A stretch of DNA of 11,198 bases from Hyphomicrobiales bacterium (GTDB taxonomy: Bacteria > Pseudomonadota > Alphaproteobacteria > Rhizobiales > JAJFHR01). Location of the stretch: assembly GCA_021775515.1 (NCBI GenBank), contig JAJFHR010000284.1, positions 1 through 11,198 of the forward strand. Reading direction: 5' to 3'. Under the pieces are notes generated by a model. That model made no database searches. It was not told the DNA's origin and saw nothing but the letters and a program-made list of their open reading frames with translations. Below are positions 4,773-11,198 of the stretch, piece by piece. The position numbers and the translations under genes are program-made. Each line of letters begins with the position of its first letter. Position 1 is the stretch's first letter.

Positions 4773-7181
4773 ATGTGCGCCCAAACCGTTTTGAACAGAC
4801 TGCCGGTTATCGACAATATTGCACTCCTTAAGGATATCGAGCGCAAGGTGCTCTGGCTTTCCGCCCAGATCATCCACAATGCCAATAATGAGCGCATCAA
4901 TGTCGATGGACTTAAAGTCGGCGGCCATCAGGCCTCCAGTTCATCACTTGCCACCATCATGACTGCCCTATATTTTTCGGTGCTAAATCCGCAAGACCGA
5001 GTTGCCGTAAAACCTCATGCCAGCCCGGTATTTCACGCTATCCAATATCTTTTTGGCAATCAGACGCTGGAAAAGCTGAAAAATTTTAGAGGTCTGGGTG
5101 GGGCACAGTCCTATCCGTCGCGCACCAAAGATATTGATGATGTCGACTTTTCAACCGGCTCAGTCGGTCTCGGTGTTGCCATGACTTCTTTTGCCAGCCT
5201 GGTACAGGATTATATTCAGGCTAAAGATTGGGGAAAAACTTGGCCCGAAGGCCGCATGATCGCCTTGATGGGGGACGCCGAGCTTGATGAAGGCAACATT
5301 TATGAAGCCCTGCTTGAAGGCTGGAAACATGATTTAAAAAACTGCTGGTGGGTGGTTGATTACAATCGCCAGAGTTTAGATGCGGTTATTTCCGACCGCC
5401 TGTTTCCCAAACTTGAGAATATTTTCACCAATATGGGCTGGCAGGTCGTTGCCATAAAATATGGCAAGGAGCTTGAGCACGCCTTCAAAAAACCTGGCGG
5501 CGGCGGCCTGCACGATTGGATAAATTCATGCCCCAATTCACTTTATTCCGCTTTAACATTTTCTGGCGGCGCCGCTTGGCGCAAACAACTCAAACAGGAC
5601 CTGACCGCATCTCCGACAACTCTCAATCTCATTGACGGTTATAATGACGCAGACCTTGCAAATCTCATGACAAATCTGGGCGGGCATTGCATAGAGACCT
5701 GCCTTGAGGCCTTTAACTCAGCCCCCGACGACAAACCGGTCTGCTTCATTGCCTACACCGTTAAAGGCAAGGGCCTGCCGTTTGCAGGACATAAGGACAA
5801 TCATTCCGGGTTGATGAATTCCGCCCAGATGGCGGAACTGCAATCTAGCCATAGCATTCCGGTTGGCCAAGAATGGGATCAATTTTCGGGCCTGAACCAC
5901 AATCCGGCAGAGCTGCGCGCATACATTGACGCAGCACCTTTCAATGCCAAAGGCAAACGCCGTTTGAAGGCTGCACCCATCCCCGTTGAGGCTATAACTT
6001 CTCCCTCACAGGGCGGAACCGCGATGTCGACCCAGGAGGGTTTTGGTAAAATACTTGCAGACATTGCCCGGCACGACACGCCGATGGCCAAACGCATCAT
6101 TACAACGTCACCCGATGTTACAGTGTCAACCAACCTTGGCGGTTGGGTTAACCGGCGGGCGATTTTTTCCAAAAAACCCAAAGAGGATGTTTTTCAGACC
6201 CTCAAACTTATGTCAGCCCAACGCTGGCACACCAAACCTGCGGGCCAGCACATCGAGCTTGGAATAGCTGAAAACAACCTGTTCATTTTGCTCGCAGCGC
6301 TGGGGCTCAGCCATGAGCTTTTTGGTGAGCGTCTGTTACCGGTGGGCACACTTTATGATCCGTTCATCCAGCGTGGTCTCGATGCCTTGAATTATGCCTG
6401 TTATCAAGATGCCCGTTTTATTGTCGCGGCAACACCGTCAGGCATCACTCTGGCCCCCGAGGGCGGCGCGCACCAATCAATTTCAACGCCTTTGATCGGC
6501 ATGGCCCAGGACGGGCTTGCTGCTTTTGAGCCCGCCTTTGTTGATGAGCTCGCCATCATTATGGAGTGGGCATTTGATTACATTCAGCGGGAAAAAACGG
6601 ATATATCCGCCGACGATTGGCTTCGCGAAAAAAGCGGGGGCTCGGTTTATTTGCGCCTGTCCACCCGCAGTTTGCACCAACCGGTAAGGCAACTCGATAG
6701 CGCCACAAAAAAAGGCATTATCGACGGCGCTTATTGGCTTAGGCCACCCGCTCCCGGCGCGTTGTTAGCCGTCGCATATACCGGGGTTGTTGCGCCTGAA
6801 GCGGCAAGCGCGGTGGGTAAAATTCTCAACCACAATCCCGGCGCGGGCCTGTTGGCCGTCACCTCGGCGGATCGATTGAACGCTGGCTGGAAAGCAGCCC
6901 AAACCGCCCGCCAACACGGCAACAGCACTGCCACCAGTTCTATTGAAGACTTATTGCAGCCGTTGTCACGCGATGCCGGGCTGGTCACAGTCATTGATGC
7001 CCATCCCACCAGCTTGTCATGGCTTGGAGCCGTCCATGGCCACAAGGTTCAAGCACTCGGTGTTGAACATTTTGGTCAAACGGGAACGATTGATGACCTC
7101 TACGAAACCTACAGGATCGGCGAAGATGCCATACTGGAAGCGTGCCGGGCAGCCCTGCCGCAAAGACGCCGTACAAGCTGA
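4773..7181 (+). CDS. AceE-like homodimeric 2-oxoacid dehydrogenase E1 (pyruvate/2-oxobutyrate type)
   Basis: This thiamine-diphosphate enzyme should decarboxylate a 2-oxoacid and pass the acyl group to a lipoyl E2. Length is 802 residues against about 890 for E. coli AceE. The N-terminal transketolase-like domain has HQASSSSLATIMTALYF, and the ThDP/Mg motif G167-D-A-E with N198 (DYNRQSLD). VKGKGLPFAGHKDNHSG is close to the AceE segment containing its AHQVKKMN motif. The pyrimidine domain has HIELGIAENNLF with the likely catalytic glutamate E500, then TPSGITLAPEGGAHQS. The C-terminal domain ends ALGVEHFGQTGTIDDL, like AceE's LGTDGFGRSD. The usual GDGE is GDAE here. No E2 or E3 gene is adjacent. 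Some databases call such proteins transketolase; P. putida MdeB is a related 2-oxobutyrate-type E1. The ATG at 4773 has a weak ribosome binding site, but the following residues fit the family. Control by the divergent Lrp protein is likely. Confidence 0.88.
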   Translation: MCAQTVLNRLPVIDNIALLKDIERKVLWLSAQIIHNANNERINVDGLKVGGHQASSSSLATIMTALYFSVLNPQDRVAVKPHASPVFHAIQYLFGNQTLEKLKNFRGLGGAQSYPSRTKDIDDVDFSTGSVGLGVAMTSFASLVQDYIQAKDWGKTWPEGRMIALMGDAELDEGNIYEALLEGWKHDLKNCWWVVDYNRQSLDAVISDRLFPKLENIFTNMGWQVVAIKYGKELEHAFKKPGGGGLHDWINSCPNSLYSALTFSGGAAWRKQLKQDLTASPTTLNLIDGYNDADLANLMTNLGGHCIETCLEAFNSAPDDKPVCFIAYTVKGKGLPFAGHKDNHSGLMNSAQMAELQSSHSIPVGQEWDQFSGLNHNPAELRAYIDAAPFNAKGKRRLKAAPIPVEAITSPSQGGTAMSTQEGFGKILADIARHDTPMAKRIITTSPDVTVSTNLGGWVNRRAIFSKKPKEDVFQTLKLMSAQRWHTKPAGQHIELGIAENNLFILLAALGLSHELFGERLLPVGTLYDPFIQRGLDALNYACYQDARFIVAATPSGITLAPEGGAHQSISTPLIGMAQDGLAAFEPAFVDELAIIMEWAFDYIQREKTDISADDWLREKSGGSVYLRLSTRSLHQPVRQLDSATKKGIIDGAYWLRPPAPGALLAVAYTGVVAPEAASAVGKILNHNPGAGLLAVTSADRLNAGWKAAQTARQHGNSTATSSIEDLLQPLSRDAGLVTVIDAHPTSLSWLGAVHGHKVQALGVEHFGQTGTIDDLYETYRIGEDAILEACRAALPQRRRTS

Positions 7182-7328
7182 TTTTTACTGTTTTACAAGC
7201 GTTTGTGAGTGTTCAGATCACACTTATGACACATAGCAAAGATAACTTATTCTATGAATCTATCTTCAGTGACGCTATATTTATAGAGAACCCTATTACA
7301 CCTAGGGTAAAAGCTAGAGGAGATCACA
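7182..7328 (+). promoter_or_regulatory. Leader and presumed promoter region of second BA14K gene
   Basis: This stretch is AT-rich in its right half. It holds two overlapping inverted repeats: TGTGA-N9-TCACA (7204-7222) and AGTGT-N7-ACACT (7208-7224). The N9 spacer is too long for a CRP-type site. No convincing -35/-10 pair or T-run terminator for the E1 gene is seen. The strong ribosome binding site aggag at 7318-7322 fixes the ATG at 7329. Confidence 0.3.
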
Positions 7329-7745
7329 ATGAAAACCAGAAATCTTTCGATTTTGGCTTCCCTGTTGCTAGGGGTCACGATGTTTGGGGGGAATAGCTCT
7401 CAGGCAGCACCTCTGGCCGGGGGAATAACCAATGCATTGCCACAAGTTGCGACTGAAAACGTAGTCGAGAAAGTACGCCACAGACGTCGTGGCAGACGGC
7501 GGTTTCGTCGCCGTGGTCGCAGCAACCGCACCCGCAACCTGTTGTTAGGTCTCGGTGCAGCCGCAATAGTCGGTGGTGCAATCGCAAACAGCAACAGAAA
7601 CAACCGTAACGCCCCTAGTTATCGGGCAAGACCAGAGCCTTGGAGCGATGCCTGGTATGACTACTGTTTTCGGCGCTATCGCAGTTTCAACCCGGAAACA
7701 GGATATTTTAAAAGTTACAGTGGCAGATATATTTTCTGCCGCTAA
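7329..7745 (+). CDS. BA14K-family secreted protein, Arg-rich
   Basis: This 138-residue protein starts at an ATG with an excellent ribosome binding site (agaggaga). Residues 1-27 are a signal peptide (hydrophobic SILASLLLGVTMFGG, cleavage near SSQAA). Residues 50-69 are an arginine-rich block (RHRRRGRRRFRRRGRSNRTR). Residues 70-87 are Gly/Ala-rich and hydrophobic (LLLGLGAAAIVGGAIA), a glycine-zipper-like segment. The C-terminus (about 104-138) is the BA14K signature: PWSDAWYDYC, RRYRSFNPETGYF, and a final FC. It is homologous to the protein at 3116-3580 only in the C-terminal signature and overall plan; the central regions differ (Arg-rich against Tyr-rich). Envelope location is likely. The biochemical role is unknown, although the basic block could bind polyanions such as LPS or nucleic acid (inference). 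Confidence 0.88.
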   Translation: MKTRNLSILASLLLGVTMFGGNSSQAAPLAGGITNALPQVATENVVEKVRHRRRGRRRFRRRGRSNRTRNLLLGLGAAAIVGGAIANSNRNNRNAPSYRARPEPWSDAWYDYCFRRYRSFNPETGYFKSYSGRYIFCR

Positions 7746-7773
7746 GGCTGGATAATATCGCGACAAATCGGCT

Positions 7774-7818
7774 CCACACATCAACGTTGCAGCCCAAAAA
7801 CTGCAACGGGGTGTGTGG
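7774..7818 (+). terminator. Large two-part hairpin after the BA14K gene, possible terminator
   Basis: Outer arms CCACACA (7774-7780) and TGTGTGG (7812-7818) enclose inner arms CGTTGCAG (7785-7792) and CTGCAACG (7801-7808). There is an asymmetric internal loop (TCAA against GGG) and an 8-base apical loop cccaaaaa. It starts 28 bases after the BA14K stop, where a terminator is expected. No T-run follows on either strand, so termination would be non-canonical. It could instead be a 3' stabiliser, a small-RNA element or the leader of the next gene. Confidence 0.5.
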
Positions 7819-7935
7819 TGGCTTCGTCTTCTGTAAAATTGCATCGTTGGCGGGGGGATCTTAATCAGCCAAAATTTTAGCAAGCTCGTGGGTTTGAGGG
7901 AAGCATTTGTGACATATTCATGATGAACGAAAGCA

Positions 7936-8649
7936 ATGCTGATGATTGAAATTCGTGCAAAAAGATTCCACAAAGACAACGGTGATGAAAATGGCCAGAA
8001 CCCGACAATTAATGAACCAATTTCACCGGACGGCACACCCGAACTGGGCAAACGCTACCAGCTGCCCGCCCGCCAGGGCCGTGCTGTTAAACTTGCCCAA
8101 GGGCAATCCATCAAGATTATAAATACGCATGGCACCCAGGTTTGCGACACCTGGGCATTTAGCCAGCAGGATCTTTGCGAATTCATGTCATGGGAACACG
8201 GGCGCGCTTGGCTTGACCGGATCATTCCCAAGGCCGGAGATCAACTTGTAACCAACCACCGCAGGTCCATCTTGACACTGGTTCAGGATACCTCTCCTGG
8301 CATTCACGACACACTTATGGCAGCGTGCGATTTATACCGCTTCACCACATTGGGCTGCGAGACTTATCACGATAATTGTGCAGATAATCTGCGCATGGCC
8401 ATGAAAGCAATTGATGCCCGTATTGGCGAAGTGCCTCAACCTTTGAATCTATGGATGAACATTCCAGTCAGACACGACAACTCCGTTGGCTGGTTGCCAC
8501 CGGTATCAAAACCCGGTGATTACGTTACACTCCAGGCGGAAATGGACTGCTTCATCGCCATGTCCGCCTGTCCCCAGGATATTATCCCGATAAACGGGGT
8601 AGAATGCACGCCGGTCGATTGTCATTTCGAAGTGCATCCAGTGCAATAA
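7936..8649 (+). CDS. DUF1989 (urea carboxylase-associated family) protein, stand-alone
   Basis: This 237-residue cytoplasmic protein belongs to the family called urea amidolyase-associated or urea carboxylase-associated. Signatures are the PARQGRAVKLAQGQSIKIINTHGTQVCDTWAF beta region (about 44-75), GIHDTLMAACDLYRF (122-136), GCETYHDNCADNL (140-152), LNLWMNIPV, PGDYVTLQAEMDCFIAMSACPQD (194-215) and PINGVECTPV. Likely metal or catalytic residues are H124, C131, H145, C148 and C212. Two members, CgdA and CgdB, form carboxyguanidine deiminase in guanidine degradation. They are normally encoded beside a guanidine/urea carboxylase and allophanate hydrolase, and none of these is visible here. The substrate of this lone member is therefore open. 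ATG 7936 has a weak ribosome binding site, and a second in-frame ATG is at 7942. The first 38 residues are not conserved-looking. A ten-codon-scale frame (7920-7949) overlaps the start. Confidence 0.85.
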   Translation: MLMIEIRAKRFHKDNGDENGQNPTINEPISPDGTPELGKRYQLPARQGRAVKLAQGQSIKIINTHGTQVCDTWAFSQQDLCEFMSWEHGRAWLDRIIPKAGDQLVTNHRRSILTLVQDTSPGIHDTLMAACDLYRFTTLGCETYHDNCADNLRMAMKAIDARIGEVPQPLNLWMNIPVRHDNSVGWLPPVSKPGDYVTLQAEMDCFIAMSACPQDIIPINGVECTPVDCHFEVHPVQ

Positions 8650-8674
8650 CGTAAATTGCCCAATGATCTCCTGA

Positions 8675-9355
8675 TCAAATCAGTTCATCGCGCTTGTTGT
8701 CTGTTTCACCATAACGGCTCAGCGATGGCGGTTTCAAGTCCTCATAAAGCCGGTCGATGTTTGCGTTGATCTCTTTGTTATTTTGCTCGAACAAAGAGTT
8801 GCCCTTCAAGTCACTTTCGACCAACAAAGGTCCGAAATTTTCGACATTTAGCACCCACATTGCCTGGGCGATACCAAGCTCATCAAGCCAAAACACGTCC
8901 TCGACTGACTTGATCCCCCGCCCCAACAAAGCACCGGTGCCATAACCAACCGTGGTAAAATAAACCGCCTTGGCAGGAACAAATATATCGCGGTAATGTT
9001 TCGGGCTCATGCCACCCTTGCCGATAATCACCCGGCAGTCCGTCTTGGCAAACCAATCCGGTAACGACTTGGCAAAACGGAAACTCGCGGTTGCCGTCAC
9101 TGCTCCGACAGAATAATTTCCCTGTTCATCGATGGAAGCCGCCGGAGAACAGTGAAAACTGACATTGCTGCGCGCCGTGACATCGCCGGGAATTTCCTCA
9201 CCATCTTCAATGACGCGCTTATAGACACCTTCGCGGCCGGTGATGATCACTCCGTCAAGATACACAACAGTGCCTATCTCCAGCGACGCCAGGTCTTCGT
9301 CCAATATCGGCACCGTCAAACGGCGCGTTTTTATGCCGGCATCAGTTCTTGCCAT
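8675..9355 (-). CDS. Class I fumarase-type hydro-lyase, beta subunit
   Basis: This is the small subunit of a two-subunit Fe-S hydro-lyase, equivalent to the C-terminal domain of FumA or to TtdB, and it adds or removes water on a C4-dicarboxylate. I start it at the ATG 9355 (226 aa), which has aagga about 10 bases upstream, rather than at the earlier in-frame codon at 9391. It overlaps the alpha subunit stop by 25 bases, which suggests translational coupling. Visible motifs are GTVVYLDGVIITGREGVYKRV (about 28-48), the HCSPAAS segment (68-74), IIGKGGM (110-116), and VYFTTVGYGTGALL. The canonical RD-x-A-H-x-R motif of the family, as I recall it, reads REGVYKR here, with Tyr in place of His. The product is near TtdB length. 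Fumarate, L-tartrate and mesaconate hydration are all possible. Confidence 0.87.
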   Translation of the reverse strand: MARTDAGIKTRRLTVPILDEDLASLEIGTVVYLDGVIITGREGVYKRVIEDGEEIPGDVTARSNVSFHCSPAASIDEQGNYSVGAVTATASFRFAKSLPDWFAKTDCRVIIGKGGMSPKHYRDIFVPAKAVYFTTVGYGTGALLGRGIKSVEDVFWLDELGIAQAMWVLNVENFGPLLVESDLKGNSLFEQNNKEINANIDRLYEDLKPPSLSRYGETDNKRDELI

Positions 9356-10281
9356 GCGACAGTATTCCTTCTCATATAAGGTGTGAACCATGCCGGATCG
9401 GGGCGAAATTCAATTCGGCCATCATTGTGAACCCGAGCCGTTGCCCGCCGGGATGACAAGCAAAAAGAATGCACGCTCATTGGCATTCCCCCGGTATGGG
9501 TATACCCAACCTCTATGTGGCAATCGACCACCATTGAAGAGCCGACAAATCCCATCGCCCCCATGCCGATGGAATTGCCCATCTCCTTGAGTTCAGCCTC
9601 TAGGGCTGCAATTTCGGGATCGGGATTTTTATCCCCGACCGTCCTCAGGCAGGCCGCCTGTTTGCCCAAAACCATGCAAGTGTCCTTAGAGCCGCCAAGG
9701 CCGATACCAACAATCGCTGGCTGGCAGGCCAGTCCGCGCTTGCCAAAGGCGATCATCACATCGAGAAAAAAGCGTTTTATGCCATCTATACCGTCGCCGG
9801 GAAAAAGCATGCGGTAATCCGTGCCAAAAAGTCCGCCTTTGTGCACGGTGGTAATGTCAATCCAGTCTGCATCCGGCTCAAAACTGAAGTCGATCTCCGG
9901 TGCATTAATACCAACGTTATTGTTGTTATCCTGCCGGTTTATCGGGTGTACCCGATTGGGGCGCAGGGGAATATCCTGCGTTGCCCGAGCAGTCGCTAAA
10001 CGCAAGGCGGTTTCAAGCGCAATAAAACCGCCCTCGATTCTCGCCTCATTGCCCGCCTTGACATAATAGCGCGGCAACCCGGTATCCGCGCACATCGGGC
10101 GGCGGTCTTCACGTGCTGCATCATAATTTTCCAGCATGGCCTCAAGCACAAAATAAGATAAATCTCCCTTTTCATGAGTCTGCATCGCCCGGATACCCTG
10201 CTCATAATCCTGGGGAATTTCGATACCGGCCTTGACCATGATGTCATAAGCGGCCTTTTCTACCCTCTCAATGGCAATCAT
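9331..10281 (-). CDS. Class I fumarase-type hydro-lyase, alpha subunit
   Basis: This 316-residue Fe-S subunit is equivalent to the N-terminal domain of class I fumarase or to TtdA (about 300 aa). Likely [4Fe-4S] ligands are C64 (in PMCADTGLP), C186 (in LACQPAIVGIGLGG) and C274 (in SVHSFC), at the same order and spacing as in FumA/TtdA. Other signatures are LRPNRVHPINRQDNNNNVG (104-124), KGGLFGTDYRMLFPGDGIDGIKRF (148-171), NSIGMGAMGFVGSSMVVDC, and the basic SSRRATA near the C-terminus. The usual KGGGSENMS-like stretch is KGGLFGTDYRM. An aaggagg ribosome binding site at 10289-10295, partly within the stop of the upstream flavoprotein gene, fixes the ATG at 10281. It forms an operon with the flavoprotein (12-base gap) and the beta subunit (25-base overlap). 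The enzyme is oxygen-sensitive in known relatives. Exact substrate is undetermined. Confidence 0.9.
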   Translation of the reverse strand: MIAIERVEKAAYDIMVKAGIEIPQDYEQGIRAMQTHEKGDLSYFVLEAMLENYDAAREDRRPMCADTGLPRYYVKAGNEARIEGGFIALETALRLATARATQDIPLRPNRVHPINRQDNNNNVGINAPEIDFSFEPDADWIDITTVHKGGLFGTDYRMLFPGDGIDGIKRFFLDVMIAFGKRGLACQPAIVGIGLGGSKDTCMVLGKQAACLRTVGDKNPDPEIAALEAELKEMGNSIGMGAMGFVGSSMVVDCHIEVGYTHTGGMPMSVHSFCLSSRRATARVHNDGRIEFRPDPAWFTPYMRRNTVAWQELMPA

Positions 10282-10288
10282 TTCTGTG

Positions 10289-10295
10289 CCTCCTT
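10289..10295 (-). promoter_or_regulatory. Strong ribosome binding site of the hydro-lyase alpha subunit
   Basis: The minus strand reads aaggagg, 7 bases before the ATG at 10281. Its first bases are part of the TAA stop (10294-10296) of the upstream flavoprotein gene. This overlap of stop and Shine-Dalgarno element supports one transcript with coupled translation. Confidence 0.8.
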
Positions 10296-11198
10296 ATTCG
10301 GCAGCTGCAAGCGGCGATGGTACCGGGTTTTCACCAATCAGCGATTGTCCCGGTTTAACGATGGAAAACTCCACCGGCTCGGTTTTAACCTGCATCCGAT
10401 CACCGGCCAGGTGAACGGAGGTAAAACGCGAGTGATCCAGATTTCCGGTATCCGGAAAATCTTCCCTGAAATGTGCTCCGCGGGAATTTTCCCGGGCCAG
10501 GGCGGCATGAACAATCGCCTTTGAGGTCACAATCTGGTTTTCCAGGTTAAGCCAGTCGTGCCAGGTTAGATTGAAGGTGCGAGATTGGTTGCTAATTCCG
10601 GTTTCATGCAGCCGGGCTTCGAGATCATCAAGCTGATCAATCGCTTGCCTCAGATCACCAGCATTGCGCAAGATACCCGCTTTTTCCCACATCAATAATT
10701 GTAAATCTTCACGCAGAACATTCAAATCTCCCGGGCTCGTCTCAAATGGCCTCAGCACCTGCGCAATAACCGCGTCAATTTGGGTTTTATCGGCATCAAC
10801 GTGTGCGCCGGCAACACGCGCATAGGCGGCCATTGTCTCACCGGCAATGCCGCCAAAGACCGTTGAATTAGCAACGCCGTTTCCGCCAAGCCGGTTGGCG
10901 CCGTGTACCCCGCCGGTATCTTCACCGGCAGCAAACAACCCCGGTAGAGCGGTGGAGCAATCCTCATTGAAAATCAGACCCCCCATCATGTAATGCGCCG
11001 TTGGCACCACTTCAACGAGCCCGGAGGCAAGATCAAAACCGCAATCGGCACAACGCTCAACCATGCCCTTGAACCGGCGCGTCACCTCTTCAGCGCCCAG
11101 ATGGCCCATGGAAATGTATAACCCGTCATTGGCAGTTGTTTTACCTTGGCGAATTTCCTCATACATGGCGCGCGAAACGATATCTCGTGTTGCCCGCT
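10294..11198 (-). CDS. SdhA/FrdA-like FAD flavoprotein subunit, 5' end missing
   Basis: This is the C-terminal part (about 301 residues) of a succinate dehydrogenase/fumarate reductase-type flavoprotein. The frame stays open to the window edge: residues R-A-T-R-D-I-V-S-R-A precede the first Met at 11166 and match the family's RD-V-V-SRA segment, so the start is outside. Seen are PTAHYMMGG, with the substrate-binding His, and GLFAAGEDTGGVHGANRLGGN, a FAD/substrate segment with the conserved Arg. The SdhA C-terminal helical domain is also present (NLENQIVTSKAIVHAALARENSRGAHFREDFPDT spread over about 60 residues). The protein ends in a non-conserved tail. In known relatives it interconverts succinate and fumarate or reduces related unsaturated dicarboxylates. 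Being joined to a class I hydro-lyase rather than sdhB/C/D, it is probably not the main respiratory enzyme (inference). An Fe-S partner may lie upstream. Confidence 0.88.
   Translation of the reverse strand, partial: RATRDIVSRAMYEEIRQGKTTANDGLYISMGHLGAEEVTRRFKGMVERCADCGFDLASGLVEVVPTAHYMMGGLIFNEDCSTALPGLFAAGEDTGGVHGANRLGGNGVANSTVFGGIAGETMAAYARVAGAHVDADKTQIDAVIAQVLRPFETSPGDLNVLREDLQLLMWEKAGILRNAGDLRQAIDQLDDLEARLHETGISNQSRTFNLTWHDWLNLENQIVTSKAIVHAALARENSRGAHFREDFPDTGNLDHSRFTSVHLAGDRMQVKTEPVEFSIVKPGQSLIGENPVPSPLAAAE

Noticed and set aside
7204..7222. CRP-type site TGTGA...TCACA before the second BA14K gene
   Set aside because: The spacer is 9 bases, while CRP/FNR-type sites need 6 (or 4 for FNR cores). 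Kept only as a generic inverted repeat.
7746..7935. Guanidine riboswitch upstream of the DUF1989 gene
   Set aside because: I looked for hairpins with ACGR loops or other mini-ykkC features. The ACGG present lies in a stem, and the ACGA at 7926 has no flanking stem.
9355..9391. Earlier start of the beta subunit at 9391
   Set aside because: The 12 extra residues are not family-like and the codon has no good Shine-Dalgarno sequence, whereas ATG 9355 does.
10294..11166. Flavoprotein gene complete from the Met at 11166
   Set aside because: The frame stays open to the edge with residues that match the SdhA family upstream of this Met. The FAD-binding N-terminal half is missing from the window.

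Overview
The window looks like a chromosomal segment of an alphaproteobacterium, most likely Hyphomicrobiales (Rhizobiales). The evidence is two BA14K-family proteins, which are typical of that order, a SleB-type cell wall hydrolase with the alphaproteobacterial domain layout, and an AceE-like E1 enzyme divergent from an Lrp regulator. Base composition is moderate and I see no sharp compositional island. There is no rRNA, tRNA, CRISPR array, transposase or phage gene. Both ends cut through genes.

Layout from left to right. At 1-714 (+) is the 3' part of nadC (NAD synthesis), ending 6 bases from the convergent stop of a SleB-type hydrolase (721-1689, -). A gap of about 370 bases follows and contains a very good Zur operator. 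Behind it lies znuA (2063-3019, +), a zinc-binding periplasmic protein with no transporter genes beside it. Convergent to znuA is a Tyr/Arg-rich BA14K protein (3116-3580, -) with a Rho-independent terminator. Upstream of that on the minus strand are a small lipoprotein of unknown family (3712-4083) and an Lrp/AsnC regulator (4132-4605). Divergent from the regulator is an 802-residue homodimeric thiamine-diphosphate E1 (4773-7181, +), resembling AceE/MdeB.

A second, Arg-rich BA14K protein (7329-7745, +) is followed by a large two-part hairpin. Next is a stand-alone DUF1989 protein (7936-8649, +). The right end is a minus-strand operon: an SdhA/FrdA-like flavoprotein, cut by the window edge, then the alpha and beta subunits of a split class I (Fe-S) fumarase-type hydro-lyase. 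These genes are tightly spaced or overlapping.

How the genes fit together. Most are housekeeping or nutrient genes in separate transcription units. Two groupings are functional units. The Lrp regulator probably controls the E1 from the shared AT-rich intergenic region, which carries dyad-symmetric sites. The flavoprotein plus two-subunit hydro-lyase looks like a C4-dicarboxylate module (succinate/fumarate/malate or an analogue such as tartrate or mesaconate). I found no clearly new defence or mobile system. The most interesting open points are the true substrates of the E1, the DUF1989 protein and the right-end operon, and the His-free acidic loop of the Zur-linked ZnuA.
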